Shown piece by piece: positions 1 through 5,512 of a stretch of 8,351 bases of DNA (position 1 is its first letter; each line of letters begins with the position of its first letter). The stretch comes from Holosporaceae bacterium (lineage in GTDB: Bacteria > Pseudomonadota > Alphaproteobacteria > UBA3830). The position numbers and the translations under genes were made by a program. The stretch spans positions 1 to 8,351 of the forward strand of contig JAITDB010000040.1 in NCBI GenBank assembly GCA_031282785.1. The letters run 5' to 3'. The notes below the pieces were generated by a model, which worked only from the letters and a program-made list of their open reading frames with translations, was not told where the DNA came from and searched no databases.

Positions 1-99
1 TTCTATCTACACTTGAAGGAGACCGAATGGCGTTTTAATCATAGGCATGAAAATATTTATAAATTGTTGTTAAGTAGGCTAAGAAAATCTCCTCTCTAA
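1..99 (+). CDS. IS1595-family transposase, C-terminal end only (partial)
   Basis: The reading frame is open from the first base and ends at TAA (97-99), giving the last 32 residues of a protein that begins outside the window. The peptide starts FYLHLKETEWRFNHRHENIY and ends in a leucine/arginine-rich helix (KLLLSRLRKSPL). This is the pattern I know from the C-terminus of ISXO2-like (DDE, IS1595 family, IS1016-like group) transposases, where the W-R-F-N-x-R stretch follows the catalytic core. Such enzymes cut and paste their own insertion sequence. Whether the copy is intact cannot be judged because the catalytic residues lie upstream of the window. The family call rests on a short tail, so it is likely but not certain. 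Confidence 0.75.
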   Translation, partial: FYLHLKETEWRFNHRHENIYKLLLSRLRKSPL

Positions 100-113
100 T
101 CTACTCTTGAACC
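1..113 (+). mobile_element. Right end of an IS1595-family insertion sequence, with probable terminal repeat at 96-113
   Basis: The transposase stop at 97-99 lies inside a stretch (96-113, CTAATCTACTCTTGAACC) that looks like the right terminal inverted repeat of an IS1016-like element. Its complement begins GG and ends in GTAGATTAG, which resembles IS1016-group ends as I remember them. The left end is outside the window, so the inverted repeat cannot be paired here. If the boundary is right, the target duplication (8 bp in this family) would be about 114-121. The boundary is an inference. Confidence 0.55.
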
Positions 114-607
114 AAAACATTTATAGATTTTTTTTGATTGCGTTTGGGATCTGGAGTATTAGCTATATGAACGCTTTTGGTAATATTATGCACATGCAGT
201 TTTTGCTTGAGGATAAAGTAGCCTATGAGGTGGCCAATGATTTGCACGATCTCAGGAAAGGCCATGTGGTATTAGGCATAACTGGTAGCGTATCTTCGCC
301 TGCTATGAAAACTTTTTTGAAGTTATATCCTCTGAACAAAAGAATTTTACCGGACTATTGGTGGAGAGTACGATATGTTGAAATGGGATTCTATTCGCAA
401 GATATAACAAATAATATTGGTTACAAATTCAGCAATATGACGTATATTCGCGTGCATGACGGTGGTACTTTGCTGAAATCCAGGCTCTGGTACGACATAT
501 ACTCCATGGATGGACTTTTACTGGTGCGATTGCGAGGTCCAGATATCCACACACTTCCGGATGGTTCTATAATTGCATTTAAAATAAATAATTGGATTTC
601 GCAGTAG
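107..607 (+). CDS. Hypothetical exported or membrane-anchored protein, 5' end probably altered by the IS
   Basis: I do not recognise this 166-residue protein. From the TTG at 107, residues 5-20 form one hydrophobic stretch (IYRFFLIAFGIWSISY), as in a signal peptide core or an N-terminal anchor, followed by NAFG. The rest is a mixed, probably beta-rich globular region with aromatic clusters (DYWWRVRYVEMGFY) and no cysteine. The TTG has no evident ribosome binding site and lies inside the presumed IS terminal repeat, so the native start was probably removed by the insertion. An internal ATG at 167 with a GGAG about ten bases upstream is an alternative start, but it would delete the hydrophobic segment. 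The frame stays open to TAG at 605-607. It may be a functional gene, a truncated gene or a decaying one. Confidence 0.5.
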   Translation: MNQNIYRFFLIAFGIWSISYMNAFGNIMHMQFLLEDKVAYEVANDLHDLRKGHVVLGITGSVSSPAMKTFLKLYPLNKRILPDYWWRVRYVEMGFYSQDITNNIGYKFSNMTYIRVHDGGTLLKSRLWYDIYSMDGLLLVRLRGPDIHTLPDGSIIAFKINNWISQ

Positions 608-643
608 GATGAGTGATTTTGTACCAGACAATATCATTCGGGA

Positions 644-674
644 TTGACATTTACGTTGCAAACCATCACATTTA
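644..674 (+). promoter_or_regulatory. Possible promoter for bamE and the glycosyltransferase
   Basis: A perfect -35 hexamer TTGACA lies at 644-649 in the spacer before the BamE-like gene. At 17-19 bases downstream there are only weak -10 candidates (CACATT, CATTTA). The position, about 30 bases before the lipoprotein start, is sensible. The poor -10 keeps this tentative. Confidence 0.3.
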
Positions 675-705
675 CAAGGTGAGTCATATAGGGAGTTTGG
701 AGAAG

Positions 706-1113
706 ATGAAAGTCAAGATGCTACGAGTTATGACTGCGTTCATTGTGTTTTTTTTATGTTCTTGTCAGCCGAAGGTGAGTTTGAGGGGGAATCCTGTCAT
801 TTGCGACAAATATAGTAGCTTTGTGGTAGGGAAAACCACCATTGGAGATGTATTGAAGAGCTGCGGGAGTCCGTCGTTGTGTCATGGGAATTCTGTTTGG
901 ATATATATCGGCTGCAAATCCGAGGAGATTTCGTTTCGAGAGGTGAAGCTGAAGGATCGCATTACAGTACGCATGGAATTCGATGCCAATGGAGTACTGA
1001 AATCTATTCAAAAGGCAAATGAAAAGGACATGTCGAATGTGCATCTGGATGAAGATACGACCAGATTAACAACCTATAAGGAAGCTTCGTCCACACTGAA
1101 GAAAGCTCAGTAA
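706..1113 (+). CDS. bamE: BamE/SmpA/OmlA-like outer-membrane assembly lipoprotein
   Basis: This 135-residue lipoprotein is likely the BamE subunit of the BAM complex, which inserts beta-barrel proteins into the outer membrane. The start at 706 gives a short basic n-region, a hydrophobic core (AFIVFFL) and a lipobox L17-C-S-C20, so Cys20 would be lipidated after signal peptidase II cleavage. The mature part has the SmpA/OmlA layout: FVVGKTTIGDVLKSCGSPS (residues 39-57, the G-x-T-x-x-D-V-x-x-x-x-G-S-P signature), a W-x-Y-I strand (65-68), then DRITVRMEFDANGVLKSI (84-101). The end, DTTRLTTYKEAS, recalls the TPT-G-x-E tail of alphaproteobacterial BamE. GGAG motifs lie 3 to 10 bases before the ATG. 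Another ATG at 718 also keeps the signal peptide. An upstream GTG in frame (613) would bury the signal peptide and is unlikely. The next gene starts 12 bases downstream, suggesting one transcript. Confidence 0.78.
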   Translation: MKVKMLRVMTAFIVFFLCSCQPKVSLRGNPVICDKYSSFVVGKTTIGDVLKSCGSPSLCHGNSVWIYIGCKSEEISFREVKLKDRITVRMEFDANGVLKSIQKANEKDMSNVHLDEDTTRLTTYKEASSTLKKAQ

Positions 1114-1125
1114 CGGTAAAGGGTC

Positions 1126-2061
1126 ATGAGCGAAAAAAATATTGATCTCAGTTTGATTGTGCCGTTTTATAACGAGTCGGATTCCGTTGATGTTTTTTTC
1201 GAGAAGATGATGCCCGTGCTGCAGGAGCTCGATAGCAGTTTCGAGATTGTCTGCATTAACGATGGCAGTAGCGACGATACTTTGGACAAATTAATCCAGC
1301 AGAAAAAAATAATTCCACAAATAAAAATCATCGATTTTTCGCGAAATTTTGGCAAGGATTCAGCACTAACGGCCGGTCTTGATTTTTCTATTGGAAAATG
1401 CGTAATTCCCATCGATTGTGATTTGCAAGATCCTCCGGAATTAATTGGGTCTATGGTAGAAAAATGGAAAAACGGATTTGAGGTAGTTTTGGCGAAGCGA
1501 TCCTGCCGATCCGACGACAGTTTTTTTAAGCGAACGACGGCTCATGCGTTTTACAAAATCTATAATCTGCTATCTGACACGGAATTGCCAGAAAACGTCG
1601 GCGATTTTCGTCTGATGGATCAGAAAGTTGTAGAAGTGCTAAAGCAATGTCGCGAAAAAAAGCGCTTCATGAAGGGATTATTTGCTTTTGCCGGATTTAA
1701 AACAGCGCAAATCGCCTACAAACGTTCCGACAGAAAATACGGCGAGTCCAAATTGAACTATTGGAAACTGTGGAACTATGCGCTGGACGGCATCACGTCG
1801 TTTTCCACGTTTCCTCTGAAAATATGGACCTACGTGGGATTTATTATTACGCTGGCAGCGTTTGTTCGGGGTAGCTGGATATTTTTGCGGACAATATTTT
1901 TTGGCATCGATGTCCCCGGATATCCCTCTCTCATGACAGCAATTTTATTTCTCGGTGGCACTCAGATGATCAGTCTAGGATTAATCGGCGAATACGTTGG
2001 AAGAATATATATGGAATCTAAACAACGTCCGATATATGTGGTAAAAGATTTCATAGAGTGA
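1126..2061 (+). CDS. GtrB/ArnC-type family 2 glycosyltransferase (polyprenyl-phosphate sugar transferase)
   Basis: This 311-residue membrane enzyme probably moves a sugar from a nucleotide donor to a polyprenyl (undecaprenyl) phosphate on the inner face of the cytoplasmic membrane, providing a lipid-linked sugar for envelope glycan or lipid A modification. The GT2 fold is clear: LSLIVPFYNE (8-17), VCINDGSSDDT (42-52), the DxD metal/nucleotide motif D97-C-D99 followed by QDPP (101-104), the acceptor-side VGDFRLMD (158-165), and KYGESKLNYWKLW (204-216). Two membrane helices follow (about 232-256 and 267-290), ending with GLIGEYVGRIYMESKQRP, typical of the DPM1/GtrB/ArnC subgroup. Length is normal for the family. 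The ATG at 1126 has AAAGGG just upstream with very short spacing. No flippase or GtrC/ArnT-like partner lies in the window, so the sugar and final acceptor cannot be told. Confidence 0.9.
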   Translation: MSEKNIDLSLIVPFYNESDSVDVFFEKMMPVLQELDSSFEIVCINDGSSDDTLDKLIQQKKIIPQIKIIDFSRNFGKDSALTAGLDFSIGKCVIPIDCDLQDPPELIGSMVEKWKNGFEVVLAKRSCRSDDSFFKRTTAHAFYKIYNLLSDTELPENVGDFRLMDQKVVEVLKQCREKKRFMKGLFAFAGFKTAQIAYKRSDRKYGESKLNYWKLWNYALDGITSFSTFPLKIWTYVGFIITLAAFVRGSWIFLRTIFFGIDVPGYPSLMTAILFLGGTQMISLGLIGEYVGRIYMESKQRPIYVVKDFIE

Positions 2062-2064
2062 GAA

Positions 2065-2192
2065 TATTGCATAATGGATCTTTTCTGCGTTCGTTTTTTT
2101 TTTATATACAAGAAGGACACTGCGGTTCTGCGCTGCGATACGAGTGTTGACGACGGTCCTAGTTCTTGCAGAAAATATCTTGTTATGCAATA
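2065..2192. repeat. 128-base imperfect palindrome (MITE-like or RPE-like element, or structured RNA)
   Basis: The spacer after the glycosyltransferase folds on itself almost end to end. The outer arms TATTGCATAA (2065-2074) and TTATGCAATA (2183-2192) are perfect complements. After two G-T pairs and a one-base bulge, GAT-C-TTTTCTGC (2077-2088) pairs with GCAGAAAA-T-ATC (2168-2179) with one mismatch. Further in, AAGAA (2110-2114) pairs with TTCTT (2163-2167) and GGAC (2115-2118) with GTCC (2156-2159). A run of ten T (2094-2103) lies on the left side of the inner part. No T-run follows the right arm, so this is not an ordinary intrinsic terminator. The outer TA at both ends would fit insertion at a TA dinucleotide. 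It starts 4 bases after the stop at 2061. Only one copy is present in this window. Confidence 0.7.
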
Positions 2193-2232
2193 GTCTCAGA
2201 GAAAAAAAATCATAGCAATTAAGGAATATCCA

Positions 2233-3555
2233 ATGGATTTTTCAAATATTTTGTGGGCGGTGCCGTTTTTGGGAATTATTTTTTCTATGTCGTTTTTGCC
2301 GCTGTTGTGTCCGAATTTTTGGCATAGATACGCGAGTTATGTGCCGTTATTTTGGGCGTCGGCGTATTTGGCGTCTGTGGCCTCTGTGTTTGGAGCGAGA
2401 AATATTCTGCCGGCGACGTTGGAGCCGATTTTCGAACATTATATTCCGTTTATTACGCTCATTTCTGCTTTGTATGTAACGTCCGGAGGCATATACATTG
2501 ACTTTCCAAGGGGACGTGGCCCACTGTTCAACGTATGTTTTTTGTTTGTGGGAAGTCTTGTGGCCGGCTGGATCGGCACTACAGGAGCTGCTACGCTGCT
2601 GATACGTCCTTTTTTGAGAGCAAACAGCGGACGAAAACACAAAACGCATTTGCTGGTGTTTTTCATATTTTTGATTTCCAACATCGGAGGAGCCGCTACG
2701 CCGCTAGGGGATCCGCCGCTGTTCATAGGATTTCTCGAAGGCATTCATTTCTTTTGGTTTCTAAAAAATCTGAGCGGAATTCTACTGGCCACTACTTTGG
2801 GACTGTGTCTGTTGTTTTTCGTCATTGATTACTGGCTCTATAAAGACGGCGCTGATATGCGCGCAGTAAAAATATCGGAAAAACGTTTTGTCTTCAAAGG
2901 AACGAAGAATCTTGTGCTGCTGGCGGTAATTCTGCTAACGGTTATTTGGAGTGGTTCTGCAGGAAACGTCGAGAACAGCGAAATGATCTGCTCTCCGTCT
3001 CTGATCAGAAATATTTTGTTGGTGGCTATTTCATTGATTTCGTTGAAAATTACTCCAAAAGAAATTCGGGAAAAAAATTATTTTTCGTTTGCTCCTATAA
3101 GAGAGGTTGCGGAACTTTTTGCCGGCATTTTTGTGACAGTCATTCCCATAATACATATGCTGCACAAGGGATCTGCGGGAGAGCTCAAGTGGATCTTCGA
3201 CTGGATGGCTCCGACAGGCACCTTCATTCCGGATAGATGCTTCTGGGCTAGCGGTTTGCTGTCTTCGATTCTGGACAATGCGCCAACATTCCTGATATTT
3301 TTCCATCTGACCTCCGGAAATCCACTGGAACTCATGACAGCCAAATCATGCATTCTGACGGCCATTTCCATATCAACGGTGTTCATGGGAGCCCTCACCT
3401 ACATAGGAAACGCTCCGAATCTCATGGTGAGATCGATTGCCGGGGGATACAACATCAAGGTGCCGTCGTTTATGGGGTATATGGTCTGGTCCATCGGCGT
3501 TTTGGGACCGGTGTTCCTTCTGATTTCGTTGTGGTTGCGCTATGCAGGAACATAA
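2233..3555 (+). CDS. NhaD/CitMHS-like sodium:proton antiporter family membrane protein
   Basis: This 440-residue polytopic inner-membrane protein belongs to the ion transporter superfamily. It resembles the alphaproteobacterial 'sodium:proton antiporter / putative citrate transport' family (CitMHS_2 type). About eleven or twelve hydrophobic segments are visible. The two re-entrant signature regions are conserved: GTTGAATLLIRPFLRAN (115-131) with SNIGGAATPLGDPPLFIGFL (149-168) in the first half, and SSILDNAPTFLIF (344-356) with GALTYIGNAPNLMVRS (386-401) in the second. It probably exchanges Na+ or another ion for H+, but the substrate is not proven by sequence; a dicarboxylate or citrate role remains possible. 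The start at 2233 has AAGGA seven bases upstream. The stop (3553-3555) lies inside the start of rsmH, so the two genes are likely co-translated. A transporter ahead of rsmH, where mraZ usually sits, is unusual. Confidence 0.85.
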   Translation: MDFSNILWAVPFLGIIFSMSFLPLLCPNFWHRYASYVPLFWASAYLASVASVFGARNILPATLEPIFEHYIPFITLISALYVTSGGIYIDFPRGRGPLFNVCFLFVGSLVAGWIGTTGAATLLIRPFLRANSGRKHKTHLLVFFIFLISNIGGAATPLGDPPLFIGFLEGIHFFWFLKNLSGILLATTLGLCLLFFVIDYWLYKDGADMRAVKISEKRFVFKGTKNLVLLAVILLTVIWSGSAGNVENSEMICSPSLIRNILLVAISLISLKITPKEIREKNYFSFAPIREVAELFAGIFVTVIPIIHMLHKGSAGELKWIFDWMAPTGTFIPDRCFWASGLLSSILDNAPTFLIFFHLTSGNPLELMTAKSCILTAISISTVFMGALTYIGNAPNLMVRSIAGGYNIKVPSFMGYMVWSIGVLGPVFLLISLWLRYAGT

Positions 3556-4417
3556 TGACTCTGATATGCCAATACATAGATCAGTTTTGCTGCGGGAAGT
3601 CCTGGAACTGCTATCTCCCGTTGACGGCGGAGTATATTTCGACGGAACCTTCGGCGGCGGAGGTTATTCGCGAGCTCTGCTGGAATCGGCGAACTGCAGT
3701 ATCATAGCCTGCGATCGCGACGATCGGGTCGTGGCCATAGCAGACGATTTCGGGAAAAAATATCTCGGCAGATTCACATTTTTTCATGAAAAATTCAGTA
3801 GCATAAAGTCTCTGCTGCAAGATCCGGTGGACGGAATCGTGCTGGACCTCGGAGTATCAAATTTTCAGCTGTCGGACCCGACACGAGGCTTCTCATTTAG
3901 AGCAGCAGGACCGATCGACATGTCCATGGGATTATGCGACGAAACAGCCATGGATGTCCTGCGAAAATATTCCGAAAATGACCTGGCAAATATCATCTAT
4001 AAATTCGGAGAAGAACACTTTTCCCGAAGAATCGCCAAAAATATAAAACTGAATCTCAAAAATATACACAATACCGAAGACCTGGCCAATATAATAAGAA
4101 AATGCGTTGGAAAAAAAGGAAAAATAGACGCCGCTACCAAAACTTTTCAGGCATTGAGAATTTTTGTAAATCGCGAACTGGAAGAATTAGAAAAAATATT
4201 GGCGGATTCGATCGATGTGCTAAAACCCAGCGGAAAAATTTTGGTGGTGAGTTTTCATTCCCTCGAAGATCGAATCGTGAAATTATTTTTTCGCGAGATG
4301 TGCGCTACAGGAAGATTCGCTCTGCTTACCAAAAAGCCGATAATTGCATCCGAGGAGGAACTTTCGTCCAATTCCAAGAGCAGATCCGCTAAACTTCGCG
4401 GAATCTATATGCTATAA
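3542..4417 (+). CDS. rsmH: 16S rRNA (cytosine1402-N4)-methyltransferase RsmH (MraW)
   Basis: RsmH uses S-adenosylmethionine to methylate N4 of C1402 in 16S rRNA at the ribosomal P site. The family signatures occur in order: HRSVLLREVLELL (12-24), SAM motif I FDGTFGGGGYS (33-43), ACDRDDR (56-62), VLDLGVSNFQL (100-110), RGFSFR (115-120) and GPIDMSMG (123-130), the insert domain (about 131-200), TKTFQALRIFVNREL (199-213), VVSFHSLEDRIVK (235-247) and the C-terminal SRSAKLR (280-286). Length (291 aa) is near normal. In the usual SSPQL and NPRSRSAKLR motifs, some residues are replaced (SNFQL, NSKSRSAKLR), within family variation. The start is uncertain. The ATG at 3542 overlaps the transporter by 14 bases and has no clear Shine-Dalgarno. 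The ATG at 3566 gives 283 aa and begins closer to the conserved HxSVLL block, but its AGGA is about 16 bases away. Coupling to the upstream stop is likely. Confidence 0.95.
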   Translation: MQEHNDSDMPIHRSVLLREVLELLSPVDGGVYFDGTFGGGGYSRALLESANCSIIACDRDDRVVAIADDFGKKYLGRFTFFHEKFSSIKSLLQDPVDGIVLDLGVSNFQLSDPTRGFSFRAAGPIDMSMGLCDETAMDVLRKYSENDLANIIYKFGEEHFSRRIAKNIKLNLKNIHNTEDLANIIRKCVGKKGKIDAATKTFQALRIFVNRELEELEKILADSIDVLKPSGKILVVSFHSLEDRIVKLFFREMCATGRFALLTKKPIIASEEELSSNSKSRSAKLRGIYML

Positions 4418-4419
4418 TG

Positions 4420-4461
4420 CCAATCATGCGATTGGTGCTGCAATCACGGTTTGCTTTTTTT
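4420..4461 (+). promoter_or_regulatory. Small hairpin and T-run between rsmH and ftsL (possible attenuator)
   Basis: CCAATC (4420-4425) and GATTGG (4430-4435) form a perfect 6-bp stem with loop ATGC. GATTG can instead pair with a downstream CAATC (4441-4445). A weak GCAA/TTGC stem (4440-4454) is followed by seven T (4455-4461). The mutually exclusive pairings plus T-run resemble a small attenuator between two co-directional genes, but the terminator stem is only 4 bp, so the effect may be slight or nil. Confidence 0.3.
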
Positions 4462-4475
4462 AGGAAACATGCACA

Positions 4476-4829
4476 ATGGTAGCGAAAAAATCTACGATCT
4501 TTTTTATTTTTCTCGTTTTTTTGGCGGGATCCTGGATGTTTTATCTAAAATATTCGGTCATTTCCATCGAAGACCGTATAAAAATTGCCAAGAGAGAGAT
4601 CACTCGGGAGAAAAAAAATCAGCATATTCTTAAAGCTGAGTGGAAATCGCTCACATCTCCGGAGAGAATTCAGAATCTGGCGCTTCTGCATCTGGACCTA
4701 AAGCAAGTGGAACCGAAACAGCTGAAAGAGTTTGATCCCTCTCTGTTTCACTCGGATAAAAATAAAAGCAAAAAGAGCGAAAAGCTATCCAGGCTCGTGA
4801 ACGAAATTATTTCTCAGATGGAACAATAG
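4476..4829 (+). CDS. ftsL: Cell division protein FtsL
   Basis: FtsL is a small bitopic membrane protein that joins FtsB and FtsQ in the divisome and helps activate the septal synthase FtsW-FtsI. The 117-residue product has a short basic cytoplasmic start (MVAKKS), one membrane helix (about 8-24), and a periplasmic heptad-like coiled coil (about 29-57, with ISIEDRIKIAKREITREKK). Then comes the alphaproteobacterial FtsL signature AEWKSLTSPERIQNLA (54-69), resembling the usual AEW-x-x-L-x-x-P-x-R-L-x-x-L-A. A lysine-rich, charged tail (about 92-117) follows. The ATG at 4476 has AGGAAA (4462-4467) at good spacing. Position right after rsmH is the classic dcw order and supports the call. The gene expected next, ftsI, is missing: 11 bases on lies the end of rnhB on the other strand. 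Without context the sequence alone would be weaker evidence, since FtsL is poorly conserved. Confidence 0.85.
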   Translation: MVAKKSTIFFIFLVFLAGSWMFYLKYSVISIEDRIKIAKREITREKKNQHILKAEWKSLTSPERIQNLALLHLDLKQVEPKQLKEFDPSLFHSDKNKSKKSEKLSRLVNEIISQMEQ

Positions 4830-4840
4830 TCAATGGTAGA

Positions 4841-5512
4841 TCAATAAAGCTCGATCATGCTTTCTTTTTTCATGGGAGCGAAGGTTTTGCGATGATGCGG
4901 TGTGATTCCCCACTGACGAATGGCTTGTAGATGAACTGCCATCCCGTAGCCGACATTTTTTTCCCAGGAGTAATGCGGATACTCATGAGAAAGCTCGCGC
5001 ATATATTCGTCTCTGTGTTCTTTCGCAATTACAGAAGCAAGCGCAATGGACAGCACCTTGGAATCGCCCTGGACAACTGTTCTCAGTGATGTATTTTTTA
5101 TTGGGGGAGCGGCATTGCCGTCCACCAGCACGGTTTTTCCACTGACTCCGAGAGCATTATAAGCTCTTTCCATGGACAGCAGAGCGGCCTGCAGGATGTT
5201 CAGTGTGTCGATTTCCTCCACTGTAGCAGAGGCAATGGCGTATTTTACGCAATCGGAAGGCTGTTTTTTTATCCAGGACGTAATTTTCTGGCGTTGATTT
5301 TTTGTCATTTTTTTGGAATCTCGAACGGGCAGTGCGACAACGTTTTTCTCGAGTTCCAGCACGAAATCTTCGCATATCCAGACAGCAACTGCCACGACGG
5401 GACCTGCCAACGGTCCGCGACCAACTTCGTCAATGCCAATGCTATCGTTGGGACTGAGATCGTTGTCAACATACCAGGACATGTAGTTGCCGTTAGGCGT
5501 CGGAACTCTCAT
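4841..5512 (-). CDS. rnhB: Ribonuclease HII
   Basis: RNase HII cuts the RNA strand of RNA-DNA hybrids and starts removal of single ribonucleotides from DNA. With the start at 5512 the product is 223 residues, normal for the family. The catalytic set is present: GIDEVGRGPLAGPVV (26-40, D28 and E29), RDSKKMTKNQR (64-74), LVDGN (129-133, D131), and ASVIAKEHRDEYM (159-171, D168). The C-terminal YPHYSWEKNVGYGM (178-191) and GITPHHRKTF (202-211) also fit. The frame is open for 68 further codons upstream, but that stretch is the other reading frame of repeats coding the antiporter tail and has no RNase H similarity. The ATG at 5512 has an AGGA at ideal distance and overlaps the antiporter stop by 20 bases, which suggests coupling. 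M11 (5482) is a less likely start. The gene converges on ftsL with no visible terminator. Confidence 0.95.
   Translation of the reverse strand: MRVPTPNGNYMSWYVDNDLSPNDSIGIDEVGRGPLAGPVVAVAVWICEDFVLELEKNVVALPVRDSKKMTKNQRQKITSWIKKQPSDCVKYAIASATVEEIDTLNILQAALLSMERAYNALGVSGKTVLVDGNAAPPIKNTSLRTVVQGDSKVLSIALASVIAKEHRDEYMRELSHEYPHYSWEKNVGYGMAVHLQAIRQWGITPHHRKTFAPMKKESMIELY

Noticed and set aside
613..705. Upstream GTG start extending the BamE-like gene by 31 residues
   Set aside because: It would bury the signal peptide and lipobox in the middle of the protein. The ATG at 706 gives a proper lipoprotein start.
1981..2190. 69-residue - strand frame through the palindrome
   Set aside because: It starts inside the palindrome, runs antisense over the glycosyltransferase end and resembles no protein family.
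2065..2192. Intrinsic terminator for the glycosyltransferase
   Set aside because: The stem is far longer than a terminator and no T-run follows the right arm. The T10 run lies inside the left half.
3348..3707. + strand 119-residue frame across the transporter/rsmH junction
   Set aside because: It overlaps two clearly conserved genes in another frame and has no family features.
4451..4633. 60-residue frame overlapping the start of ftsL
   Set aside because: It is a shadow in another frame. The ftsL frame has the membrane helix, coiled coil and family signature.
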